Part shown: positions 36,116 through 44,369 of the stretch, piece after piece
Position numbering within the stretch: the stretch's first letter is position 1
Layout: each line of letters opens with the position of its first letter
NCBI RefSeq assembly: GCF_016805305.1
Contig: NZ_JAERQN010000001.1
Coordinates: 1,178,001-1,242,000, forward strand
Reading direction: 5' to 3'
DNA from: Falsiroseomonas ponticola
Lineage (GTDB): Bacteria; Pseudomonadota; Alphaproteobacteria; Acetobacterales; Acetobacteraceae
Length of the DNA: 64,000 bases
Made by a program: the position numbers and the translations under genes
Notes under the pieces: model-generated
The model's input: only the letters and a program-made list of their open reading frames with translations
Databases searched by the model: none
Told to the model about the DNA's origin: nothing

Positions 36116-37385
36116 GGTGGCATCGCGCATGGTCGTGCCCCCGCCGGGCGTGAAGCTCGACATGGCCTGCCGCTGCTGCGGCGGGCGGAATGTCGAACTC
36201 GTCATCGACCTCGGCGACCAGCCGCATTGCAACCGCTTGGTGCGGCCGGACCTGGCGCCGGGGGTGGAGCCGCACTACCCGCTGCGCGTCGGCTTCTGCC
36301 GGGACTGCACCATGGTGCAGATCGACCATACGATTCCGAAGGAATCGATGTTTTCCGATTATCCCTACGTTTCCGGCACCACGAAGACTCTCCCGGCCCA
36401 CTTCCTGGAGACCAGCAAGCGCATTGCCGCCACGTATGGGGTCAAGCCGGGTGACCTGGTCGTCGATATCGGCAGCAATGACGGCACCTGGCTGAAGCAA
36501 TGGGCCTTCTCCGGCGCCCGCGTGCTGGGGGTGGAGGCCGCGGGCAATGTCGCCAAGCTGGCGCAGGATGCCGGCGTGCCGACCTGGAACCGCTTCTTCA
36601 ACGCCGCCTGCTGCGCCGATATCCGCCGCGAACACGGCCCGGCCAAGGTCATCACCGCCGCCGGCGTCTTCTTCCACCTGGAGGAGCTGCACAGCGTGGT
36701 GGAGGGCATCGCCTCCCTCCTCGCCGAGGATGGCGTCTTCGTCGTGCAGGCCATCTATCTCGGCGGCATGGTGGAGAACACCGCCTTCGACCAAGTCTAT
36801 CACGAGCACCTCTGCTACTACACGCTGAAGTCCCTCTCCGCCCTGCTGGAACGCCATGGGCTGGAGGTCTTCGAGGCGACGCTGGTCGATATCCATGGCG
36901 GCAGCATCGAGGCGCATGTGACGCGCAAGGGCGTGCGCCCGGTGGGCGACAGCGTCCGCGCCATGCAGGCCGAGGAAGTGCGCAAGGGCTTCGGCGAGAT
37001 CGAGACCTACCGCACCTTCGCGGGCAATGTGCTCGACCTGCGCAAGCGCCTGGTCGCGCTGCTCGAGGGCTACAAGGCGGAAGGCAAGTCGGTGTGGGCC
37101 TATGGCGCGCCGGCCAAGGGCGCCACGCTGCTCAACAGCTTCGGCATCGGCCCCGACCTGGTGCAGAAGGCGGTCGAGAAGAACGCCATGAAGGTGGGCC
37201 TCGCCATCCCCGGCGTGCGCATCCCGATCGAGGCCGAGGAAGGCGCCCGCCCCGACGCCTACCTCGTCCTCGCCTGGAATTTCATCAGTGAGTTCCTGGC
37301 GAAGGAGAAGGCGTATCTGGCGAGCGGCGGGGAGTTGATCGTGCCGATCCCGAAGGTGAAGACCTACGGGAAGGAGTCGGCGTGA
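36108..37385 (+). CDS. Sugar C-methyltransferase, TylCIII/NovU type
   Basis: A 425-residue SAM-dependent methyltransferase with the three-part layout of NDP-ketosugar C-methyltransferases. First comes an N-terminal zinc domain (CRCCGGRNVELVIDLGDQP and, later, FCRDC). The Rossmann core has VVDIGSNDGTWLKQWA, with the YHEHLCYYT motif (about residues 228-236) that carries the catalytic His pair. A C-terminal Methyltransf_14 domain with AYGAPAKGATLLNSFG completes it. Characterised members add a methyl group to C3 of a 4-ketosugar, creating a branched sugar. Here it lies between SDR genes and the GDP-heptose genes. The next start (GTG) overlaps its stop. Confidence 0.9.
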   Translation: MSEVASRMVVPPPGVKLDMACRCCGGRNVELVIDLGDQPHCNRLVRPDLAPGVEPHYPLRVGFCRDCTMVQIDHTIPKESMFSDYPYVSGTTKTLPAHFLETSKRIAATYGVKPGDLVVDIGSNDGTWLKQWAFSGARVLGVEAAGNVAKLAQDAGVPTWNRFFNAACCADIRREHGPAKVITAAGVFFHLEELHSVVEGIASLLAEDGVFVVQAIYLGGMVENTAFDQVYHEHLCYYTLKSLSALLERHGLEVFEATLVDIHGGSIEAHVTRKGVRPVGDSVRAMQAEEVRKGFGEIETYRTFAGNVLDLRKRLVALLEGYKAEGKSVWAYGAPAKGATLLNSFGIGPDLVQKAVEKNAMKVGLAIPGVRIPIEAEEGARPDAYLVLAWNFISEFLAKEKAYLASGGELIVPIPKVKTYGKESA

Positions 37386-38335
37386 GCCTTCCCGAGGCGG
37401 TTGTCGTCTGGGGCGCCAGCGGCTTCATCGGGCGCAACGTGGTGGATGCGCTGCAAGGCCGCGTCGCCACCATCATCGGCGTCAACGCCTCCGGCACGCC
37501 CGTCCCCGGCTGCACGCAGACGGTCGCGGCGCATGCGGTGGACACGCTGCCGCCGCTGCCCGCCGGCACGGCCATCATCCATGTCGCGGCCTTCCGCTAC
37601 TTCGCCTCCATCTTCGGCAAGCAGCAGGCGGAGATCCTCTCGGCGAACCTCGCCATGACGGAAGCGGTCTACCGCTTCGCCATGGCGCGCGGGATCACCG
37701 AAGTCCGCGCCGCCTCCTCCTCCGCCGTCTATCCCGCGTCCTGGGATCTGCAGGACGACGCGCTGCCCCTCGACCTCAATGCCTGGCCGCATGAGGGAGA
37801 GGCCGCCTATGCCTGGTCCAAGCGCTGGGGCGAGATCACGGCGGACCTCTGGTCCCGCCGCGCCGGCATCAGCACCATCAGTCTTCGCCTGACCAACCCC
37901 TACGGCCCCCATGACACGCTGGACGAGGCCGAGGCCCATGTCGCCACCGCCTTCGTCATCCGTGCCTGCGGCGATGCCCCGGAATTCGAGGTCCGCGGCG
38001 ACCCCGATGCCGAGCGCGACTTCATCTATGCCGGCGATGCCGCCGAGGCCTTTGTCGAATCGCTGACGCTGCGTGGCGTCACCGCGGCGGTGAACCTCGC
38101 GCACGGCCAGACCAGGACGGTGCGCGACCTGGCCGTGGCGACGATGCAGGCCGCCGGAAAGCAGCGCCCGATCAAGCTCACCTCGCCGCCCGCCGCGGGC
38201 AATCGCGGCGTGAAGGTGCGCCGCGCCACCGCGGCCCGGCTGCGGGAATTGCTGCCCGGCCTCGCGCCCTTCCGCAGCCTGGAAGACGGCATGGCCGAAA
38301 CGCTGGCCTGGTACCGCGATGCCCTACGCCGATAG
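37382..38335 (+). CDS. NAD(P)-dependent epimerase/dehydratase (extended SDR)
   Basis: A 317-residue SDR with VVVWGASGFIGRNVVDAL at the nucleotide site, ASSSAVYPAS as the Ser/Thr segment, and catalytic YAWSK (about residues 140-144). RLTNPYGPHD is present and the C-terminal half is as in sugar epimerases. The initial glycine motif (GASGFIG) is shared with reductase-type SDRs such as GDP-fucose synthase. Start is GTG at 37382, overlapping the methyltransferase stop; the end overlaps the next gene by 17 bp. Exact reaction unassigned. Confidence 0.83.
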   Translation: MSLPEAVVVWGASGFIGRNVVDALQGRVATIIGVNASGTPVPGCTQTVAAHAVDTLPPLPAGTAIIHVAAFRYFASIFGKQQAEILSANLAMTEAVYRFAMARGITEVRAASSSAVYPASWDLQDDALPLDLNAWPHEGEAAYAWSKRWGEITADLWSRRAGISTISLRLTNPYGPHDTLDEAEAHVATAFVIRACGDAPEFEVRGDPDAERDFIYAGDAAEAFVESLTLRGVTAAVNLAHGQTRTVRDLAVATMQAAGKQRPIKLTSPPAAGNRGVKVRRATAARLRELLPGLAPFRSLEDGMAETLAWYRDALRR

Positions 38336-39257
38336 CCCCACCATCATCCTCGGCGCCGATGGCTTCCTCGGCCGGAACCTGGTGGATCGCTGGCGCGCCG
38401 AAGGCTGGCCCTGCCACCCCGTCGGCCGCGCCGCCGGCGACTTCACCGACCCGGCGATGGTGGACCGCGTGTTCCGCGAAGCGCCCAAGGCCGGGCGCAT
38501 CTTCCACGTCATCACCAAGCAGCGCACCGGCAACATCCAATGGGGCATCCAGGGTGAGCTGCTGCGCGACAATGCCAGCATCCACCTGAACATCCTGGAA
38601 GCCTGGCGCCACCACCAGCCGCAGGCCAAGCTCGTCTCGCTCGGCTCCTCCTGCACCTACGCCGAAGCGGATCATCCGACGCCGGAGGAGGAATTCGGCA
38701 TCGGCCGCCCGCATCCCTCCGTGCAGGGCTATGCGCTCGCGAAGCAGCTGCTGGCCACGGGCTGCGAGACCTATGGCAAGCAGTACGGCCTGCACTGGCT
38801 GCATTGCGTGCTCGCCACCGTCTATGGCCCGCATGCGCACACCGAGGACACCCGCGCCCATTTCATGGCCGCGATGATCGACCGTGCCGTGCGCACCAAG
38901 CGGTCCGGCGCCATGGAGTTCGAGGTCTGGGGCAATCCGCGCACCGTGCGGGACCTGCTGCATGCGCATGACCAGATCGACGCCGTCCTCCTCGCCGATC
39001 GGCATTTCGAGGACCGCATCATCAACGTGACGCCCAATGCGCCGGTCGAGATCGGCGATTGCGCCACCGCCATCCTGCGCGCGCTGCGCTGGGATGCGCG
39101 CATCGTCAGCCCGCCCGGCTCCTTCCAGGGCGCGGGCTACAAGAGCCTCGATTCCTCCCGCTTCCTCGCCGCCACCGGCTGGACGCCGAGGCTCAGCGTC
39201 GAAGCCGGCGTGGCCCAGGTGCTCGCCGCCGATTACGGGGAAGCCATCGCGCCATGA
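38319..39257 (+). CDS. NAD-dependent epimerase/reductase, GDP-fucose-synthase-like SDR
   Basis: A 312-residue SDR with IILGADGFLGRNLVDRW at the N-terminus, SLGSSCTYAE and catalytic YALAK (about residues 138-142). The 'SSCTYA..P..E' segment and the NPRTVRDLLHAHD stretch resemble GDP-L-fucose synthase and GDP-6-deoxy-heptose epimerase/reductases. That would fit the last step of a GDP-heptose modification. Its ATG lies inside the previous gene (17-bp overlap) and its stop overlaps hddA (ATGA). Confidence 0.83.
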   Translation: MPYADSPTIILGADGFLGRNLVDRWRAEGWPCHPVGRAAGDFTDPAMVDRVFREAPKAGRIFHVITKQRTGNIQWGIQGELLRDNASIHLNILEAWRHHQPQAKLVSLGSSCTYAEADHPTPEEEFGIGRPHPSVQGYALAKQLLATGCETYGKQYGLHWLHCVLATVYGPHAHTEDTRAHFMAAMIDRAVRTKRSGAMEFEVWGNPRTVRDLLHAHDQIDAVLLADRHFEDRIINVTPNAPVEIGDCATAILRALRWDARIVSPPGSFQGAGYKSLDSSRFLAATGWTPRLSVEAGVAQVLAADYGEAIAP

Positions 39258-40246
39258 TGATCGTCTCCCGCACGCCGCTGCGCGTGTCCTTCTTCGGCGG
39301 CGGCACCGACTATCCGGAATATTTCGCCCGCGCACGGGGCGCGGTGCTCGGCATGGGCATCGACCAGTATGTCTATGTCGCGGCGCTCCGCCTCTCCACC
39401 ATCCTCGACTACCGCTACCGCGTCTCCTACTCCCGCATGGAGCAGGTGGCGGAGCTCGACCAGATCCAGCACCCGGTGGTGCGGGAAGCGATCCGCCTCT
39501 ACGGCTATGACCGCCCGCTCGACATCTCCATCATGGCGGACCTGCCGGCGCGCAGCGGCCTCGGCTCCTCCTCCTCCTTCGCCGTCGGCTTCATCAACCT
39601 GATCTTCGCCCTCCAGGGCCGCGGCGCCACCAAGATGGACCTGGCCCGCGAAGCCGTCCGCATCGAGCGTGACGTGCTGCAGGAGAATGTGGGGGTGCAG
39701 GACCAGCACCACGCGGCCTTCGGCGGCCTCAACCGCTTCGATTTCGAAGGCGGCCGCACGCGCATCAGCCCCATCCAGATGACGGCGCCCTGCCAGGATG
39801 CGCTGAACACCTCCCTCTTCCTCGTCTATACCGGCATGACGCGCTTCGCCTCCGCCACGCTCGGCGAGCAGATGGAGAAGACGAAGTCCGGCGCCGCCGA
39901 CAAGGATCTCAGCCACCTGCTGGCGCTGGTGGACCAGGCGCAGGCGGTGCTGGAATCCGACGATCCCGAGGCGATGCTGCGCGATTTCGGCGCCATGCTG
40001 CATGAGGGGTGGGAGACCAAGAAGCGCCTCTCCTCCAAGGTCTCCAACCCGCATATCGACAGCCTCTATGCCCAGGCCCGCGCAGCCGGCGCGCTGGGCG
40101 GCAAGCTCTGCGGCGCGGGGGCCGGCGGCTTCCTGCTGATGCTCGTGCCCCCGGACCGCCAGGCCGCCTTCCGGGCGGGCATGGAAGGCCACTCCATCAT
40201 CCCCATCGCGCTCGACACGCTCGGCGCGACCATCCTGAAGGGTTGA
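39254..40246 (+). CDS. hddA: D-glycero-alpha-D-manno-heptose-7-phosphate kinase
   Basis: A GHMP-family kinase of 330 residues that phosphorylates heptose-7-phosphate at C1 to the 1,7-bisphosphate. It has the family opening IVSRTPLRVSFFGGGTDYPE, the ATP loop ARSGLGSSSSFAVGF (about residues 97-111), and the third motif GKLCGAGAGGFLLMLV near the C-terminus. The start overlaps the SDR stop as ATGA. With gmhA and the HddC-GmhB fusion 5-7 kb upstream it completes the route to GDP-D-glycero-alpha-D-manno-heptose. Its separation by SDR and methyltransferase genes suggests these act on the same sugar. Confidence 0.92.
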   Translation: MMIVSRTPLRVSFFGGGTDYPEYFARARGAVLGMGIDQYVYVAALRLSTILDYRYRVSYSRMEQVAELDQIQHPVVREAIRLYGYDRPLDISIMADLPARSGLGSSSSFAVGFINLIFALQGRGATKMDLAREAVRIERDVLQENVGVQDQHHAAFGGLNRFDFEGGRTRISPIQMTAPCQDALNTSLFLVYTGMTRFASATLGEQMEKTKSGAADKDLSHLLALVDQAQAVLESDDPEAMLRDFGAMLHEGWETKKRLSSKVSNPHIDSLYAQARAAGALGGKLCGAGAGGFLLMLVPPDRQAAFRAGMEGHSIIPIALDTLGATILKG

Positions 40247-40248
40247 GC

Positions 40249-43200
40249 ATGGCGATGGCGCCCCTGGCTTCCCCCGATCCCGGCGGCCGCCACGTGCTGC
40301 TGCTGGAATTCGACCTCTACCACCGGGTCGGCGGCGGCCAGTCCACCTACAGGCGCATCATCACCGGCCGTCCGCAGGACACCTTCTACTACTTCGCCCG
40401 CCGCGAACCCGCCGATGCGCCGCGCCCGCCCAATGCGGTGGCCATCCCCTATGCCCGCGCCTGGCAGGTCCGGCCGGAGATGGAGGCCCAGGGCGGCCAC
40501 CTGCTCAGCCAGTATGTCGAATGCCGCAACCTCGCGGCCTCCGTCGCCGCCCATGCCGGGCGCCGCCATTTCGACGTGGCCGATGGCCCCGACTACAGCC
40601 AGCACACCCTGTTCATCCGCCAGGCCCTGGCGGCGGAGGGGATCGACCTCGATACCGTCGCCGTCGCGCTGCATGGCACGCTCTCCAGCGCCTTCGCGGC
40701 CGGCTGGCCCGGCGCGCCGGGCGAGGACGCCTTCATGCAGGAATTGCGGGAGCGGGAGGAACTCCAGTTCCGCGCCGCCGATGCGCGCTACGCCATCAGC
40801 GAATCCTACGCCGCCGAATGGCAGGACATCGCCGACCTGCCGGTCAACATCCTCGACCCGCTCTGCATCGTCGATGCCTTCACGCCCGTGGCGGCGCCGG
40901 CGGGCGCGGCGCCGGACCTGCTCTTCGTCGGGCGGCGGGAGAAGTGGAAGGGCCCCGACCTCTTCCTCGACCTCGCCTGGTGCATCGATCCCCGCGCCTT
41001 CGGCGCGCTGCGGGTGGTGGGGCCGGACGGGCCCAACCGCCTCGGCATCGGCTCCACGGAAACCCTCGCCGGCATCGCCCGGCGCCGCGCCCTGAAGCCC
41101 GAGATCACGGATGGCCTGCCGCCCGCGGAGCTGCGCCGGCTGTTCCGCGGCCGCAGCCTGCTGATGCTGCCCTCCCGCCACGACACCTTCAACCTGACGG
41201 CGCTGGAAGCGCTGGGCCAGGGCTGCGTCGTCATGGCCTCCGACCGCTCCGGCTACGCGCATTGGCTGCATCGCCGCCTGCCGGAGCTGGACTGGACGAC
41301 CATCTCCCTCGATTGCAGCCGCACCACGGCGGGGCAGGTGGAGGCGGTGCTGCGGGACTATGACCGCCATCGCGGCCTGGTGCTGGCGGCGCTGTCCCGC
41401 GCCGCGCCGCGCGCGGATCTGGGCAGCCTGTCCCGCATCCACGCGCCCGGCGCGACGCAGGATGGGGAGGCGCGGCAGACCGTCGTCGATCTCGCCGCCC
41501 GCTTCGCCATGCTGGCCGATCTGCGCGAACCTTCCCTGCCCCGCCGGGCGGTGCTGCGCACCATGGAAACCGGCCTCTCCACCGCCACCACCCTCGCCTC
41601 CCATGTGCCCGTGCCGCTGCGCCGCCCCGCGGTGAAGGCCGCCCGCGGCGCCGCGGGCCTCTGGCGCCTGCGCCATCGCGGCAGCATGGGGGAGCTCACC
41701 AAGGAACGCATCAAGACCCGGATGCGGGAGGTGACGGGCGTCTCCCCCCGCACCCTGCAGCAGATCGTGGGCGCCAGCTCGCTCCCCCGCTTCCGCCGCA
41801 CCATGTTCACCATGCCGGAGACGACGCCGGAGGAGATCAAGGCCAAGATCGCGGAGCTGGCGCGGGAGATTCCCTGGCGCCTGGTGGACCGCGTCCGCCT
41901 GTTCCGCGAACTCGCCAGCCTGGAACGGCGCCAGGGCAACGACCTGATCGCGGCCACCTACATGCTGCGCATCATCCGCTGGCTGGGTGAGGACCGGACA
42001 GGCGACCTGCCCTTCGTCATCGCCACGCTGGAAGCCAACGGCTTCAAGCACGAAGCGGCGACGGCGCACGCCATGTTCGGCCTGCCGGCGACGGAACGCG
42101 ATGCCGCCTGCCGCGCGCTGATGCAGGATGCCTTCGACCGCAACCGCGTGAAGGCGCGCCAGCCCCTCGCCATCCTCGACGATCCGCGCAAGCCGGGGGA
42201 TGTCGCGCGCGTCGCCGTCATCGTCTCGCTCTACAACGCCTCGGACAAGCTGCCGACGCTGCTCGACAACCTCGCGCAGCAATCGCTGGCCCGCGCCGGC
42301 GGGCTCGAGATCATCCTGGTGGACAGCAATTCGCCGAAGGATGAGGGCGCGGCGCTGCGCCGCTGGCAGGCCTCCCGCCGCTCCGCCATCCCGATCGTCT
42401 ATGCGCGGTCGGCGGGGCGGGAGACGATCCAGGCCGCCTGGAACCGCGGCATCCACCTGGCCCGCGCGCCCTACCTCTCCTTCCTCGGCGCGGATGAGGG
42501 CCTGCACCCGGAGGCGCTGACGAAGCTCGCCGCGGCGCTGGACCGCGATCCCGGCGTCGACTGGGCGATGGCCGACAGCGTCGTCACCTCGGTCGATGCG
42601 AAGGGCGTCTTCGATGCCGACGTCATGCCCTATGACCGCACGGGCTACAGCCAGGACCTGGTGTACCTCGAGACCTGCTACCTGAGCTGGGTCGGCGGCC
42701 TCTACCGCCGTTCCATCCATGAACGCTTCGGCTGGTACGACGAGACCTACCGCGCCGCCGGCGACACGGAATTCAAGAACCGCGTCATGCCGCATATCCG
42801 CTCGGTCCATGTGCCGGAGATGCTGGGCGTCTTCAACAACTACCCGGAGGAGCGCACCACCCAGCACCCGCGGGCCGAGATCGAGGATCTGCGCGCCTGG
42901 TACCTGTGGCGCACGCCGGCCGGCATGGACTACGCCTTCGCCCATCGCCCGGTGGAGGATGCGACGGCGCTGCTGCGGGCCTGCTTCTCCTACCGCAAAT
43001 CCTATTGCGGCCATCTCAGCACGGATTTCGACCTGGCGGAGGCGCTGGCCCTGCATCTGATGAAGCGCGGCCATGCGCCCGCCTTCGCCCGCGGCGCGCT
43101 GGAAGCGGCGCGGGAGGCGCTGGCGGAGATCCGGTCGGTGGAATTGCTGCCGGATGAGATCATGGGCCGCGCCGGCATGACGCTGCACAGCAGCCGCGCC

Positions 43201-43326
43201 GTCCATCGCCTGCGCCGCCAGATGCCGGGCCCGCACCAGGCCGCGCTGACTCTCCAGAACCCGCCCTGGTACGAGATCTTCAACGACAACCGCTACGAGC
43301 AGCATTGGTGGAGCTGGAGCGGCTGA
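40249..43326 (+). CDS. Bifunctional glycosyltransferase: GT4-like plus GT2-like
   Basis: A 1025-residue protein with two glycosyltransferase modules. Residues about 12-410 are GT4-like: HVLLLEFDLYHRVGGGQSTY, LLFVGRREKWKGPDLFLDLA, and the donor site SRHDTFNLTALEALGQGC. Residues about 650-900 are GT2-like (GT-A): VAVIVSLYNASDKLPTLLDN, ILVDSNSPKDEG, and a GADEG motif in place of the usual DxD. The linker between them (about 440-640) is Arg/Leu-rich, helical and unrecognised. It starts 2 bp after hddA. Two linkages could be made by one polypeptide, as in some capsule and O-antigen synthases. Confidence 0.85.
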   Translation: MAMAPLASPDPGGRHVLLLEFDLYHRVGGGQSTYRRIITGRPQDTFYYFARREPADAPRPPNAVAIPYARAWQVRPEMEAQGGHLLSQYVECRNLAASVAAHAGRRHFDVADGPDYSQHTLFIRQALAAEGIDLDTVAVALHGTLSSAFAAGWPGAPGEDAFMQELREREELQFRAADARYAISESYAAEWQDIADLPVNILDPLCIVDAFTPVAAPAGAAPDLLFVGRREKWKGPDLFLDLAWCIDPRAFGALRVVGPDGPNRLGIGSTETLAGIARRRALKPEITDGLPPAELRRLFRGRSLLMLPSRHDTFNLTALEALGQGCVVMASDRSGYAHWLHRRLPELDWTTISLDCSRTTAGQVEAVLRDYDRHRGLVLAALSRAAPRADLGSLSRIHAPGATQDGEARQTVVDLAARFAMLADLREPSLPRRAVLRTMETGLSTATTLASHVPVPLRRPAVKAARGAAGLWRLRHRGSMGELTKERIKTRMREVTGVSPRTLQQIVGASSLPRFRRTMFTMPETTPEEIKAKIAELAREIPWRLVDRVRLFRELASLERRQGNDLIAATYMLRIIRWLGEDRTGDLPFVIATLEANGFKHEAATAHAMFGLPATERDAACRALMQDAFDRNRVKARQPLAILDDPRKPGDVARVAVIVSLYNASDKLPTLLDNLAQQSLARAGGLEIILVDSNSPKDEGAALRRWQASRRSAIPIVYARSAGRETIQAAWNRGIHLARAPYLSFLGADEGLHPEALTKLAAALDRDPGVDWAMADSVVTSVDAKGVFDADVMPYDRTGYSQDLVYLETCYLSWVGGLYRRSIHERFGWYDETYRAAGDTEFKNRVMPHIRSVHVPEMLGVFNNYPEERTTQHPRAEIEDLRAWYLWRTPAGMDYAFAHRPVEDATALLRACFSYRKSYCGHLSTDFDLAEALALHLMKRGHAPAFARGALEAAREALAEIRSVELLPDEIMGRAGMTLHSSRAVHRLRRQMPGPHQAALTLQNPPWYEIFNDNRYEQHWWSWSG

Positions 43327-43372
43327 GCCGGCGCCGATGGACCCGTGGCCGGCAGGAAGCCCCACCGGCAGG

Positions 43373-43416
43373 ATCCATCCCCTCGCATCACCCCATCCAT
43401 CCCCTCGCATCACCCC
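43373..43416. repeat. Perfect 22-bp tandem duplication
   Basis: The 22-bp unit at 43373-43394 is repeated exactly at 43395-43416. It lies in the 305-bp gap between the convergent bifunctional glycosyltransferase and wzt-like genes. No gene is evident in this gap; the remaining part holds the palindromic element at 43532-43636. Confidence 0.85.
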
Positions 43417-43531
43417 GCCGCCAGCCCCGCACGGCAACGCGTATAGCCGATGGCCCCGGATGCGGGGCGTGGCGTGATGTCGCCTGCGGTCGATTGATGT
43501 CGACCGCCGGCGTGGCGGGAAGGCGCGGCGG

Positions 43532-43632
43532 CTAGAGCAATATGCGTTCAGATGGAATCATCTGAACGCATATTGCTCTAGATTCAATGACTTCTGGAGC
43601 ACGAGCTGCGTTCATTTGAACGCGGCGTGCTC
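43532..43632. repeat. Paired palindromic element, 23-bp perfect stem
   Basis: Arms 43532-43554 and 43559-43581 form a perfect 23-bp stem with a GAAT loop, flanked by CTAG. A second, interrupted palindrome follows (43597-43603/43626-43632 outer, 43608-43614/43617-43623 inner) and shares the GCGTTCA/TGAACGC core with the first. The pair looks like a mobile or dispersed intergenic palindrome of the kind common in alphaproteobacteria. The second element overlaps the stop codon of the wzt-like gene. Confidence 0.85.
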
Positions 43633-44363
43633 TAGACGCCCATCCCCGCCAGGATCTCCTCCGCCGGCCCGTCGGCCACGATCACGCCGCCCTCCAGCCG
43701 GATCGCCCGCGTGCACCAGCGGCGCACCACGCCGAAATCATGCGTCGCGATCACCAGGATGTCGGCGCCGCCGACCAGCCGCGCCAGCCGCTCCTCCGCC
43801 TTCGCCATGAAGGCGGCGTCGCCCGCCAGGAACCACTCATCCATCAGCAGCACCTGCGGCTGCATGGCGGTGGCCAGCGCGAAGGCGAGGCGCACGCCCA
43901 TGCCCGCGGAATAGGTGCGGATCGGCACGTCGAAGAAATCGCCAAGGCCGGAGAAGGCCGCCACCTCCTCCACCAGCGCGGCGCATTCCGCATCCGACAG
44001 CCCGCGATAGAGCCCGCGGAGCGTCACATTCTCCCGCCCCGTCGAATCGGCGTCCATGCCCGCGGCGACATCGATCAGCGCGCCGATCTGGCCCTCGACG
44101 CAAAGCCGTCCCTGCACGGGTTCATAGACGCCGGCCAGCGTCCTCAGCAGCGTCGTCTTGCCCGCGCCATTCGGCCCGACCAGCGCCACGCGTTCGCCGG
44201 TGGTGATGCGGAAGCCCAGGTTGCGCAGCGCGGTCACGACGACGCGGTTGGAATCGTCCGTGTGCAGCCGGGCGCCGCGCAGCAGCCGCTTCTTCAGCGA
44301 CCGCGCGCCCAGGTGGTAGAAGGGGAAGTCGAGGCAGAGCCCCGAGGCCTCGATCAGCGCCAT
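43632..44363 (-). CDS. Polysaccharide ABC exporter ATPase (Wzt/KpsT-like, short form)
   Basis: Powers export of a finished glycan across the inner membrane with the permease encoded just upstream. The 243-residue ATPase has Walker A GPNGAGKTTLL, the polysaccharide-exporter signature TYSAGMGVRLAFA (about residues 150-162), Walker B VLLMDEWF and the H-loop IATHDFGVV. The N-terminal KKRLLRGARLHTD stretch is typical. It ends soon after the ATPase domain, so it lacks the C-terminal carbohydrate-binding domain of Wzt proteins that read O-antigen ends. Its TAG stop lies in the palindromic element. Confidence 0.9.
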   Translation of the reverse strand: MALIEASGLCLDFPFYHLGARSLKKRLLRGARLHTDDSNRVVVTALRNLGFRITTGERVALVGPNGAGKTTLLRTLAGVYEPVQGRLCVEGQIGALIDVAAGMDADSTGRENVTLRGLYRGLSDAECAALVEEVAAFSGLGDFFDVPIRTYSAGMGVRLAFALATAMQPQVLLMDEWFLAGDAAFMAKAEERLARLVGGADILVIATHDFGVVRRWCTRAIRLEGGVIVADGPAEEILAGMGV

Positions 44364-44369
44364 CTGCCG

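Noticed and set aside
40066-43437. A 1123-codon minus-strand open frame opposite the bifunctional glycosyltransferase
   Set aside because: Arg/Ala/Gly-rich shadow. The plus strand shows two glycosyltransferase modules with recognisable motifs.
43305-43535. Small open frame after the bifunctional glycosyltransferase
   Set aside because: Lies over the 22-bp tandem duplication, has no ribosome site and a low-complexity Arg/Pro product.
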